A DNA stretch of 64,000 bases, from the NCBI GenBank assembly GCA_963714795.1, contig CAVQPS010000010.1, positions 598,308-662,307 on the forward strand, in the 5' to 3' direction. The stretch comes from DATIXJ01 sp963714795. GTDB taxonomy: Bacteria > Bacteroidota > Ignavibacteria > UBA10030 > SZUA-254. Shown piece by piece: positions 45,091 to 55,300 of this stretch. The translations under genes and the position numbers were made by a program. The stretch's first letter is position 1; the number at the start of each line of letters is the position of its first letter. Under the pieces are notes generated by a model. That model searched no databases, was not told the DNA's origin, and was given only the letters and a program-made list of their open reading frames with translations.

Positions 45091-45546
45091 ATGAACAAAA
45101 TTTTTATTCTGGCGGGAATCGCGATCATCTCTTCATCGTTTTTACTCGCCGGCGAAAAACCGCCGACAACAAATAAATATGTGAAAGTCGACATTGTCGT
45201 TCAGCAAAAACAATTACATCCCGGAGCAACCGGTCACCTTCTTTTTTCCGTAAAACCCGGAAAAGGAATTCACGTCAACATCCAGCCGCCGTTGAGTGTA
45301 ACCCTGGATGACGATTCCGGTGCAACTCTTTCCGGAACGATGATTTTCTCCGCGATAAAAAGAGACACACTGGAGTTGCTCGATTCTTCGAAACCGATAA
45401 AACAATCGTTCACGCTTGCCAGGGACACGAAACCGGGTAAGATATTTCTGAAAGGGTCGTTTGTCTATTTTTATTGTTCGGACGCAGAAGGATGGTGCAG
45501 TCGCTTCAAACAATCATTTAACGTCGAGGTAACGGTCGCGCCGTAA
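45091..45546 (+). CDS. Exported DsbD-alpha-like protein
   Basis: 151 residues. Signal peptide MNKIFILAGIAIISSSFLLAG. The mature domain is immunoglobulin-like and resembles the N-terminal periplasmic domain of thiol:disulfide interchange protein DsbD (KPGKGIHVNIQPPLSVTL ... FVYFYCSDAEGWCSRFKQSF). The two cysteines in YCSDAEGWC may be the redox pair, although their spacing (six residues between) differs from the DsbD pair. The membrane and thioredoxin parts of DsbD are absent. It lies 62 bp after the MFS gene and 5 bp before lpxH, so it is in the operon. Confidence 0.75.
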   Translation: MNKIFILAGIAIISSSFLLAGEKPPTTNKYVKVDIVVQQKQLHPGATGHLLFSVKPGKGIHVNIQPPLSVTLDDDSGATLSGTMIFSAIKRDTLELLDSSKPIKQSFTLARDTKPGKIFLKGSFVYFYCSDAEGWCSRFKQSFNVEVTVAP

Positions 45547-45551
45547 GCAGC

Positions 45552-46274
45552 ATGGGAAAAGCATATTTCATATCTGATGTTCATCTTGGCTTGGAATCCC
45601 GAGACCGGGAACGTGCAAAAGAAGAGCGGCTTCTTGCCTTTCTCGACAGCGTTCAAACCGATGGGAGTCATTTGTTCATTGTCGGCGACCTGTTCGATGC
45701 ATGGTTTGAATACCGTACGGTTATTCCAAAAGGATTTCACCGGCTGTTTACAAAATTGGAAGATCTTACGCGTCATGGAATTGCAGTCTATTATCTTGCC
45801 GGAAATCATGATTACTGGATTCGTGATTTTTTTTGCGATGAATTGGGAATGAAAACGTTTCACGATGCGTTTGATATAATAGTGAACGGCAAAAAAATCT
45901 TTATCCATCATGGTGACGGTTTAGCCCAAAACGATACCGGCTATCGATTATTAAAAATAATCCTCCGGAACCGATTATCCATCTGGCTGTATTCGTGGCT
46001 TCACCCGGATATCGGTGTGGCACTGGCACAATCTTCGTCGAAAAAAAGCCGGAACTACACACAAACAAAAGATTACGGCAACGAAGACGGCATGATGAAA
46101 TTTGCAAAACAAAAAATCGGCGAAGGATACGATATTGTCGTGATGGGACATCGCCACAAACCCGTTTCTGAAAAAATCGGTAACGGAATCTATATCAATC
46201 TCGGCGATTGGATCACGCACAACACGTATGCTGAATTGACCGACGACGAAATCGCCCTTCGTCACTGGAAATAA
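45552..46274 (+). CDS. lpxH: UDP-2,3-diacylglucosamine diphosphatase (LpxH-like)
   Basis: 240 residues. The calcineurin-like metallophosphoesterase motifs are all present: ISDVHLG (D9, H11), GDLFDAWFEYR, AGNHDYWI, FIHHGDGL and MGHRHKP, with the WFEYR extension typical of LpxH. It is expected to hydrolyse UDP-2,3-diacylglucosamine to lipid X in lipid A synthesis at the inner membrane. It starts 5 bp after the DsbD-alpha gene and is followed by PBP1A after 7 bp, so it is in a tight envelope-biogenesis cluster. Confidence 0.92.
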   Translation: MGKAYFISDVHLGLESRDRERAKEERLLAFLDSVQTDGSHLFIVGDLFDAWFEYRTVIPKGFHRLFTKLEDLTRHGIAVYYLAGNHDYWIRDFFCDELGMKTFHDAFDIIVNGKKIFIHHGDGLAQNDTGYRLLKIILRNRLSIWLYSWLHPDIGVALAQSSSKKSRNYTQTKDYGNEDGMMKFAKQKIGEGYDIVVMGHRHKPVSEKIGNGIYINLGDWITHNTYAELTDDEIALRHWK

Positions 46275-46281
46275 CAATCAC

Positions 46282-48501
46282 ATGAGCATAAAAAATATTT
46301 TCAAAAAACGAAAACGGCTTTTCATTGCCGGCACCGTGATTGTTGCACTCTTCATCATATACGGTATTTACCTTATTTCCGGATTACCCTCGCTCGAACA
46401 ACTGGAAAACCCGAAACCGGAGCTTGCAACGAAAGTCTTTTCGGTCGACGGCGAAGTACTCGATCAATTCTACATAAAAAACCGGACGAGAATTTCATTC
46501 CGTGAACTTCCCCCCAATCTTGTCAATGCCCTCGTTGCAACCGAAGATAAAAATTTTTATGACCATTGGGGTGTGGATTTGCCGAGGTTTTTCCGCGCGA
46601 TGGTCAAAAATATTCTCACGCTTCATCTCCGGGAAGGAGCAAGCACGATCACACAACAGCTTGCCCGTAATTTGTATGATCTCAAAGTCGCAAACGAATC
46701 CGTTTTCGGAAAGATGTCGAGAAAAATCCGCGAGTTTATCACGGCGGTTCAAATCGAACGTAATTACACCAAGGAAGAAATCCTGGAAATGTATTTCAGT
46801 ATTTCGTATTTCGGAAGAAGCGCGTACGGCATTTCTTCCGCATCGCAGATTTATTTCGGAAAAACTCCGGTCGAACTTACGCTCGGCGAAGGAGCTCTTC
46901 TCGTCGGGATGTTGAAAGGTCCGGGGGCATACGATCCGATCCGCCATATGCAACGCGCGATCAATCGGCGCAATACCGTTCTTGATCAGATGATCAAATA
47001 CGGGTTTATAACAAAGGATCAGGAAGACTCGGCTGAAAACGAACAACCGGAATTTGAGGCAGAGACGGAACATGTCGGAACCGGAATCGCTCCGCATTTT
47101 GTGGAATGGATCCGTCAGCAACTTTTGCAAAAGGCCGACACATACGGATTCGATATTTACCGTGACGGGCTTTCCGTCTACACGACACTCGACAGCCGCA
47201 TGCAGCGCTATGCAAACCGGGCAGTAGAAGAACATCTCGCTACCTATCAGGATAACTTCCGGAAGCAATGGAACTGGAAAGTCCATCATGACGAATTAAA
47301 TCAAACGATTGCAAACGCGATCCGGACATCGGATGCGTATCGTGACGCCGACAGCCGGAAGGAACGGGACAGCATTGCGCATGCATTGAGAAACAAACCC
47401 GCTTTTATCGATTCCATCAAGAATATTGCAACCCGCATCGAAGTTGGGTTTGTGGCTCTCGATCATGCGGACGGCAATATCGTTGCCATGGTCGGCGGAT
47501 CGGATTTTAAAAATTTCAAATACGGATTGAATCACGTAACGCAAATCCGGCGACAGCCCGGCTCGGCGTTCAAGCCGTTTGTGTACACCGCTGCAATCGA
47601 TAACGGTTATCCGCCCTGTTTCGAATTGCTGAACCAGCCGGTAACGCTGGTCATGGCCGACGGCAAACGATGGGCACCCGAAAATTTCGATCATACATTC
47701 GGCGGGAAATATACCCTTCGTGATGCGTTGAAGTATTCGATTAACCTTGTCGCGATTCGCGCCATTATGGAAATCGCTCCTGTCAAACAGGTCATCCAAT
47801 ATGCACACAAGATGGGAATTAAATCAGACTTGCCGCCGTATGAATCGCTGGCAATCGGGACAGGCGAAGTGCAGCCGTTGGAAATTACCGCGGCGTACGG
47901 TGTGTTTCCCAATGAAGGGGTTTATGTCGAACCGATTTCGATTTTAAAAATTGAAGACAAAGACGGCAACATCATTGAAGAAAACCAGCCCAACAAAAAA
48001 GAGGTGCTAAGCAAGGAAACGGCATATCTTATGACGAGTATGCTGGAAGGAAATGTGAATGGGGACGGAACCGGCCAACGGGTACGCAATTTTTACGCCC
48101 TTCCGGCAGCCGGAAAAACAGGCACCACACAAGAATATGCCGATGCGTGGTTCATCGGATTTACACCACGGTTGACTGCAGGAGTTTGGGTCGGTTTCGA
48201 TGACAAATCAATCCATTTTACAACAAGCGATGGACAGGGCGGTCATGCGGCGGCTCCGATCTGGGGACGTTTTATGAAATATGTCTATGACGACCGCACG
48301 ATCAGCCTGCCGCTGCAATATTTTGTACAGCCGGACGGAGTAGAACAGGATACGATTTGTGTCGAAACAAAAAAACTCGCCACGCCGTTTTGTCCGGAAC
48401 GTACGACCGAAATCTTCAACAAAAAATATTTACCGGGGAAATGTCAGAAACACACAAGCAGGAATTCGAATGAGGGGGAAAAGAATTCGGTCAATTTTTG
48501 A
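46282..48501 (+). CDS. Bifunctional penicillin-binding protein 1A
   Basis: 739 residues. Membrane anchor at about 13-33 (LFIAGTVIVALFIIYGIYLI). Glycosyltransferase family 51 domain: ATEDKNFYDHWGVD with catalytic E88, then GASTITQQLARNLY (119-132). Transpeptidase domain: PGSAFKPF with nucleophile S428 and K431, SIN at 486-488, and KTGTT near 611. It polymerises and crosslinks peptidoglycan on the periplasmic side. It is the last gene of the plus-strand cluster that starts at 42098 and converges on a 53-residue membrane protein gene. Confidence 0.96.
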   Translation: MSIKNIFKKRKRLFIAGTVIVALFIIYGIYLISGLPSLEQLENPKPELATKVFSVDGEVLDQFYIKNRTRISFRELPPNLVNALVATEDKNFYDHWGVDLPRFFRAMVKNILTLHLREGASTITQQLARNLYDLKVANESVFGKMSRKIREFITAVQIERNYTKEEILEMYFSISYFGRSAYGISSASQIYFGKTPVELTLGEGALLVGMLKGPGAYDPIRHMQRAINRRNTVLDQMIKYGFITKDQEDSAENEQPEFEAETEHVGTGIAPHFVEWIRQQLLQKADTYGFDIYRDGLSVYTTLDSRMQRYANRAVEEHLATYQDNFRKQWNWKVHHDELNQTIANAIRTSDAYRDADSRKERDSIAHALRNKPAFIDSIKNIATRIEVGFVALDHADGNIVAMVGGSDFKNFKYGLNHVTQIRRQPGSAFKPFVYTAAIDNGYPPCFELLNQPVTLVMADGKRWAPENFDHTFGGKYTLRDALKYSINLVAIRAIMEIAPVKQVIQYAHKMGIKSDLPPYESLAIGTGEVQPLEITAAYGVFPNEGVYVEPISILKIEDKDGNIIEENQPNKKEVLSKETAYLMTSMLEGNVNGDGTGQRVRNFYALPAAGKTGTTQEYADAWFIGFTPRLTAGVWVGFDDKSIHFTTSDGQGGHAAAPIWGRFMKYVYDDRTISLPLQYFVQPDGVEQDTICVETKKLATPFCPERTTEIFNKKYLPGKCQKHTSRNSNEGEKNSVNF

Positions 48502-48514
48502 TACGGAGAGCTAC

Positions 48515-48676
48515 TTACTCTTCCAGTTCGGAGGCAAAAATATTTGAATCATCTTCCGCGACTTTTTCCTGCGGATAGTCTTTCCATTTTTTCAATAATA
48601 CGACAATGGGAATAGCGACAAGAGCCGCGATGCCCGCCCATTTCAAAACCGATTTTAGTGTGTCCCGTTCTTCCAT
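48515..48676 (-). CDS. 53-residue single-span membrane protein
   Basis: Short ORF with one clear hydrophobic helix (WAGIAALVAIPIVVLL, residues 13-28) preceded by MEERDTLKSVLK and followed by a charged tail (KKWKDYPQEKVAEDD...SELEE). Composition and codon use look like a real protein: positive charge next to the helix and an acidic end. There is no strong ribosome-binding site, which is common in this phylum. It is convergent with PBP1A, 13 bp away. Function unknown. Confidence 0.6.
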   Translation of the reverse strand: MEERDTLKSVLKWAGIAALVAIPIVVLLKKWKDYPQEKVAEDDSNIFASELEE

Positions 48677-48774
48677 AAATATTTTTGACGCGTGAGTGCT
48701 TCTTTAACATACGAAATCGGGGAATACAATAAAGTGACAAAAATCACAAAGGGGAAAAAAGCCGGATAGGTTTT

Positions 48775-49149
48775 TTATGAAACGGGGACGATACTTTTAA
48801 GACGAAATACCAGATATTCGAAATCAAACGGTTTGGTGATATATTCCGCCGCTCCTTCTTCTTTGGCGGTGATGGCAGCTTGAAGATCATTGAAAGCAGT
48901 TAAATAGACAAACGGTGTGTCTTTGCAATGGGCAATCTGACGAACTGCCTTGTAAAAGTCGAACCCGTCGATGCCGGGTAATTTAATATCAGCCAGGATT
49001 AAATCGGGAGAAAGTTTTTGAAGACGTTGCAGGGCTTCCTCGGCCGTCGTCATACCGATCACCTCATAGCCATTCTCGTTCAATACCTGGCCGACGGTAT
49101 CCAGGAGTTCCTGTTCATCTTCCAAAAATAAAATTATCTTTTTCGACAC
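48775..49149 (-). CDS. Stand-alone response-regulator receiver protein
   Basis: 124 residues from a GTG start placed at SKKIILFLEDEQEL with AGGAAGG upstream; the longer frame to 49266 adds an unrelated leader. It is a receiver domain only: acidic pair ED at 10-11, phosphoacceptor D54 in LILADIKLPG, conserved threonine in YLTAF, and lysine in ITKPFD. Such proteins relay phosphoryl groups between histidine kinases and other partners. No kinase is adjacent. It is read away from the FN3 giant gene, behind a terminator. Confidence 0.88.
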   Translation of the reverse strand: MSKKIILFLEDEQELLDTVGQVLNENGYEVIGMTTAEEALQRLQKLSPDLILADIKLPGIDGFDFYKAVRQIAHCKDTPFVYLTAFNDLQAAITAKEEGAAEYITKPFDFEYLVFRLKSIVPVS

Positions 49150-49300
49150 GTCGTCTTGCCTTCCTAATACGAAAACACAATATACATCAATATACCTTTC
49201 AAAGACCCCAAAGTCAACCTCGTTCTTGATGATTGTACGGATGAAAACAGAAAATGTTGCTGCCACTCTGAATTAAAAATTTTCGCAGGAAGAAAAATAA

Positions 49301-49330
49301 AAAAGCTCCGGATTGTGGTCCGGAGCTTTT
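49301..49330. terminator. Terminator after the FN3-repeat gene
   Basis: Perfect 12-bp arms AAAAGCTCCGGA/TCCGGAGCTTTT with loop TTGTGG. A and T runs on both sides make it work in either direction. It lies 22 bp after the minus-strand stop at 49353. Confidence 0.88.
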
Positions 49331-49352
49331 ATGCCGGGAAAACAGATTCGGA

Positions 49353-52300
49353 TTATTTCAACAATATCATTTTCTTGACATCGACGAATTTTTCGGTTTC
49401 GATGCGATAGAAATAAATTCCGCTTGATAAATTCGAAGCGTTCAGGGTTGCATGATGATATCCTGCCTCAATCAACCCGTCGACCAAAACCTGGACTTCC
49501 TGACCAAGCAAATTATAGACAACCAACCGCACCCTTGTCGATGCCGGAAGATCGTACTTGATCACTGTCGATGGATTGAACGGATTGGGATAATTCTGAC
49601 TCAATTTAAATTCGCGCGGAATTCCCGATCCATCCACGACACCGGTTACCATATGAACGAATTTCCGGCTTGCACTGAACGGTCCCCATCCGCCTGCATT
49701 TTGTGCCCGCACTTTCCACCAATACGGTTGAGATCCCGCGACATGATGTATAAGAAGAGATGTATCAGTCACAACCGTATCGAGAAGAGCAGCCGTCACC
49801 AACGAATCGGAACCAAATGTAAGTTCGTATTGTGAAACAGCGGGTTGCGCTCGATTCCAAACGAACAAAACACTGTCCCCATTGATTGTCGCACCTGCCG
49901 CCGGAGAAACGAGATTGACTGTTGCCGGCAGTGCAACAACGGTGGTAAAGGAATATATCGAAGACCAGCCGCTTTGTCCGCCGATATTTTTTGCACTGAC
50001 CCGCCAATAATACCGGGTATTATTTACCAAGCCGGCAACACCGACCGAGGTATCCGTTACGGTAGAATCGTTTTTCACAAAACCGGAAACAAACAATGAA
50101 TCGGTCGTTACCTGCACCAAGTACGTTGAGGCGTTGAGTGAATTATTCCAACGTACTGTTAATGCCACCGGTTGATTCAATGCATTGTTTACCGGTGAAA
50201 CCAAGACCGGAGTCGCGGGTGAAGCAATGATCGTGGAAAATTTTCTGGGGGAAGAATACAAGCTTACCCCGCTTGGATTTTTTGCATTCACACGCCAGAA
50301 ATATGTCGTATGATAATTCAGCGGTCCTACCTGTTGCGAAAGATTTGTAAGATTCGAATCATCGGCAAAGGTCGTCGTAAAACTGCTATCAACGGAAACC
50401 TGTAATCGATATCGCAACGTATCGGAACTTCCGCTGTTCGAGTTCCAAGAAAGAAAAAGAGTAACAGGTTGATTGATGGAACTATCGGCCGGAGCTGCTA
50501 AGAGAGGCACGTTGGGTGGCGTCAAAAATGTTTGATCTCCGCTATGAACCGTATCCGCAATATTGATTGCCGTTACACGAAAATGGTATACCGTGTTTGA
50601 CAATAAACCTGTAAGATATCCTTCAACGGTTACCGTATTGATACCGGAAAAAGGATTTCCGGAAACATTGACAACGGAACCGTAAGCCGTTGTTGGCCCG
50701 TACTCAAACCGAACGGTCGTGGCCGCATTGTTCGGATTAATATTTGCTTTAAGAATTGCTGTTGAAGAAGACAAACTATCCGAAACAATTCCAGAAACTA
50801 ATGCCCCAATCGCATTAGTTGTGAATGTTGAATCTGCCCCAGTCGTTGTACCGGCTGCGTTCGTTGCACTGATCCGGTAATGATATAACGTGTTTGGAAT
50901 GAGCCCCGTAATCGGTGCAGATACTGCGGTTACTGTTGTACCGCTTACCGTACTTTGTGTTGCCGTCACCTGACTTCCGTATCCTGTTGTCAGTCCGTAT
51001 TCGAACTTTACCGTTGTTGCTGCATTGTTTGCATTCACACTACCTTCAAACTTCGCCGACACAGAATTTACACTGTCCACATATTCCGTCACTATCGTCG
51101 GTACGATTGTTCCGGTCGTGAACGTCGAATCTGTTCCGGTTGTTGTCCCGGCTGCGTTCGTTGCACTGATCCGGTAATGATATATCGTGTTCGGTATTAA
51201 GCCGGTTATTGGTGCAGATACTGCTGTTACTGTCGTACCGCTTACCGGGCTTTGTATGGCTGTTACCTGACTTCCGTATCCCGTCGTCAGTCCGTATTCG
51301 AACTTTACCGTTGTCGTTGCATTATTTGCATTCACACTACCGTGAACTGTTGCACCTGTGGCACTGATCGTATCTGCCGATAGTGTCGTTGCTACCGCTG
51401 CCAGCGTGTGTGTTGTGAATGTCGAATCAGTTCCGGTTGTTGTTCCGGCTGCGTTCGTTGCACTGATTCTGTAATGATAGGTTGTGTTTGGTGTTAAGCC
51501 GGTTATTGGTGCAGATACTGCTGTTACTGTTGTCCCGTTCACCGGACTTTGTGCTGCTGTAACTTGAGTTCCGTATCCTGTCGTCAGCCCATACTCGAAC
51601 TTTACTGTTGTCGATGCATTGTTCGCATTCACACTACCGTCGAACTTTGCTCCCGTGGCACTGAGTTTACTCTGCCGATAGTGTCCGTCACTATCGGTGC
51701 GGAGCGATCGTCCGGTCGTGAATGTTGAATCTGTTCCGGTCGTTGTACCGGCGGCGTTCGTTGCACTTATTCTATAATGATATGTCGTGTTCGGAATAAG
51801 ACCCGTAATTGGTGCAGACACTGGTGTATTCGTTGTCCCGTTCACCGGACTTTGTGTGGCTGTTACCTGAGTTCCGTATCCTGTCGTCAGCCCATATTCG
51901 AACTTTACTGTTGTCGTTGCATTATTTGCATTCACACTACCCTCGAACTTCGCCGACACAGAGTTTACACTGTCCACATATTCCGTTACAATTGTCGGTG
52001 CTATCATTCCAGTTGTGAATGTTGAATCTGCCCCAGTCGTTGTTCCGGCTGCGTTCGTTGCACTGATCCGGTAATGATATATCGTGTTTGGTATTAAGCC
52101 GGTTATCGGTGCAGATACTGGTGTTACTGTTGTCCCGTTCACCGGACTTTGTGTGGCTGTTACCTGATTTCCGTATCCCGTCGTCAGCCCATACTCGAAC
52201 TTTACTGTTGTCGCTGCATTATTTGCATTCACACTACCTTCAAACTTCGCCGACACAGAATTTACACTGTCCACATATTCCGTCACTATCGTCGGTACGA

Positions 52301-53016
52301 TTGTCCCGGTCGTGAATGTCGAATCCGTTCCGGTTGTTGTCCCGGCTGCGTTCGTTGCACTGATCCTGTAATGATATATCGTGTTCGGTATAAGTCCGGT
52401 TATTGGTGCAGATACTAACGTTGCCGTTGTTCCGTTCACCGGGCTTTGTGTGGCTGTTACCTGACTTCCATATCCTGTCGTCAGTCCGTATTCGAACTTT
52501 ACTGTTGTCGCTGCATTGTTTGCATTCACACTACCGTGAACTGTTGCTCCCGTGGCACTGATCGTATCTGCCGATAGTGTCGTTGCGATTGGTGCCAGCG
52601 TGTGTGTCGTGAACGTCGAATCTGTTCCGGTTGTTGTCCCGGCGGCATTCGTTGCACTGATTCTATAATGATATGTCGTGTTTGGTGTAAGTCCGGTTAT
52701 TGGTGCAGATACTAACGTTACCGTTGTTCCGTTCACAGGGCTTTGTGCTGCAGTTACCTGACTTCCGTATCCCGTCGTCAGCCCGTATTCGAACTTTACT
52801 GTTGTCGCCGCATTATTTGCATTCACACTACCTTCAAACTTCGCCGACACAGAATTTACACTGTCCACATATTCCGTCACTATCGTCGGTACGATTGTCC
52901 CGGTCGTGAATGTCGAATCTGTTCCGGTTGTTGTTCCGGCTGCATTCGTTGCATTGATTCTATAATGATATGTCGTGTTTGGTGTAAGTCCGGTTATTGG
53001 TGCAGATACTGCTGTT
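49353..53016 (-). CDS. Giant FN3-like repeat T9SS protein, C-terminal fragment
   Basis: The frame is open from about 53016 to the stop and includes about seven 99-residue modules (SVNANNAATTVKFEYGLTTG ... TYHYRISATNAAGTTTG). After the array come four diverged fibronectin III-like domains (LFLSWNSNSGSSDTLRYRLQVS..., VALTVRWNNSLNASTYLVQV..., SVLFVWNRAQPAVSQYELTF...) and a type A sorting domain (SQNYPNPFNPSTVIKYDL ... KKMILLK). It belongs with the two fragments upstream to one gene running from 56272 to 49353. The break near 53010-53020 looks like a mosaic of two repeat variants that adds one base. A mosaic hinge at 51655-51720 keeps the frame but scrambles the protein text (GRSLRTDSDGHYRQ). Confidence 0.82.
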
Positions 53017-55300
53017 ATTCGTTGTTCCGTTCACCGGACTTTGTGCTGCTGTAACTTGAGTTCCGTATCCTGTCGTCAGCCCATATTCGAACTTTACTGT
53101 TGTCGCTGCATTATTTGCATTCACACTACCTTAAACTTTGCCCCTGGCACAGAATCTTACACTGTCCACATATGTCCGTCACTATCGTCGGTACAGATTG
53201 TCCCGGTCGTGAATGTCGAATCTGTTCCGGTTGTTGTCCCCGCTGCGTTCGTTGCACTAATTCTATAATGATATGTCGTGTTCGGTGTTAAGCCGGTTAT
53301 TGGTGCAGATACTGCCGTTACTGTTGTCCCGTTCACCGGACTTTGTGCTGCCGTTACCTGACTTCCGTATCCTGTCGTCAGTCCATATTCGAACTTTACT
53401 GTTGTCGATGCATTGTTCGCATTCACACTACCGTCGAACTTCGTCCGATGGCGCTAGATCGTATCTGCCACATATGTCTGTCACTATCTCGGTGCGATTG
53501 TGTCCGTGTCGTGAATGTTGAATCAGTTCCGGTTGTTGTCCCCGCTGCATTCGTTGCACTTATTCTGTAATGATATGTTGTGTTCGGTGTTAAGCCGGTT
53601 ATTGGTGCAGATACTAACGTTACCGTTGTTCCGTTCACAGGGCTTTGTGCTGCAGTTACCTGAATTCCGTATCCTGTCGTCAGTCCGTATTCGAACTTTA
53701 CTGTTGTCGCTGCATTATTCGCATTCACACTACCGTGAACTGTTGCTCCCGTGGCACTGATCGTATCTGCCGATAGTGTCGTTGCTACCGGTGCCAGCGT
53801 GTGTGTCGTGAACGTCGAATCTGTTCCGGTCGTTGTTCCGGCTGCATTCGTTGCACTTATTCTATAATGATATGTCGTGTTCGGAATAAGACCCGTAATT
53901 GGTGCAGACACTGGTGTATTCGTTGTCCCGTTCACCGGACTTTGTGTGGCTGTTACCTGAGTTCCGTATCCTGTCGTCAGCCCATATTCGAACTTTACTG
54001 TTGTCGCTGCATTGTTTGCATTCACACTACCGTGAACTGTTGCTCCCGTGGCACTGATCGTATCTGCCGATAGTGTCGTTGCGATTGGCACCAGAGTGTG
54101 TGTTGTGAATGTCGAATCTGTTCCGGTTGTTGTTCCCGCTGCGTTCGTTGCACTAATCCGGTAATGATATGTCGTGTTCGGAATGAGTCCCGTAATCGGT
54201 GCCGATACTGCGGTTACTGTTGTCCCGTTCACCGGACTTTGTGCTGCCGTTACCTGACTTCCGTATCCTGTCGTCAGCCCATACTCGAACTTAACTGTTG
54301 TCGCTGCATTATTTGCATTCACACTACCCTCGAACTTCGCCGACACAGAATTCACACTGTCCACATATTCCGTCACTATCGTCGGTACGATTGTCCCCGT
54401 TGTGAATGTTGAATCTGTTCCGGTCGTTGTACCTGCTGCATTCGTTGCACTGATTCTATAATGATACGTTGTGTTCGGTGTTAAGCCGGTTATTGGTGCA
54501 GATACTGCTGTTACTGTTGTCCCGTTTACCGGACTTTGTGCTGCCGTTACCTGACTTCCGTATCCTGTCGTCAGCCCATATTCGAATTTTACCGTTGTTG
54601 CTGCATTGTTCGCATTCACACTACCCTCGAACTTCGCCGACACAGAGTTTACGCTGTCCACATATTCCGTCACTATCGTCGGAGCGATCGTCCCGGTCGT
54701 GAATGTTGAATCTGTTCCGGTTGTTGTACCTGCCGCATTCGTTGCACTTATTCTATAATGATATGTCGTGTTCGGAATAAGACCCGTAATTGGTGCAGAC
54801 ACTGGTGTATTCGTTGTCCCGTTCACCGGACTTTGTGTGGCTGTTACCTGAGTTCCGTATCCTGTCGTCAGCCCATACTCGAACTTTACTGTTGTCGCTG
54901 CATTGTTTGCATTCACACTACCGTGAACTGTTGCTCCCGTGGCACTGATCGTATCTGCCGATAGTGTCGTTGCGATTGGCACCAGAGTGTGTGTTGTGAA
55001 TGTCGAATCTGTTCCGGTTGTTGTCCCCGCTGCGTTCGTTGCACTAATTCTGTAATGATACGTTGCGTTCGGTGTTAAGCCGGTTATCGATGCACTTACT
55101 GCTGTTGCTGTTGTCCCATTCACCGGGCTTTGTGTGGCCGTTACCTGACTTCCATATCCTGTTGTCAGTCCATACTCGAACTTTACCGTTGTCGTTGCAT
55201 TATTTGCATTTACACTGCCCTCGAACTTCGCCGACACAGAGTTTACACTGTCCACAAATTCCGTTACTATTGTCGGTGCTATCATTCCAGTTGTGAATGT
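50815..55300 (-). repeat. Tandem array of about fifteen 297-bp FN3-like modules
   Basis: Each module encodes 99 residues: a 75-residue conserved body (SVNANNA ... DSTFTT) and a 24-residue hinge in one of two forms, GTIVPTIVTEYVDSVNS... or HTLAPIATTLSADTIS... The bodies are nearly identical in DNA, which implies recent expansion or ongoing homogenisation. Module number in this assembly should be treated as a minimum. Confidence 0.85.
53017..53426 (-). pseudogene. Frame-broken middle part of the FN3-repeat gene
   Basis: This stretch encodes the same repeat modules as its neighbours, but no single frame is open. About 53157-53426 reads NANNASTTVKFEYGLTTG ... STFTTGTICTDD, and 53020-53130 reads a further module in another frame. 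The break at 53128-53205 has several one-base gains and losses relative to every intact hinge and mixes the two hinge types. It is best explained by consensus error in collapsed tandem repeats, less well by real decay, because repeat bodies on both sides are nearly perfect. Confidence 0.6.

Noticed and set aside
50815..55300. Possible CRISPR or other short-spacer array because of regular repeats
   Set aside because: The period is 297 bp, the repeats are coding, and there are no unique spacers.
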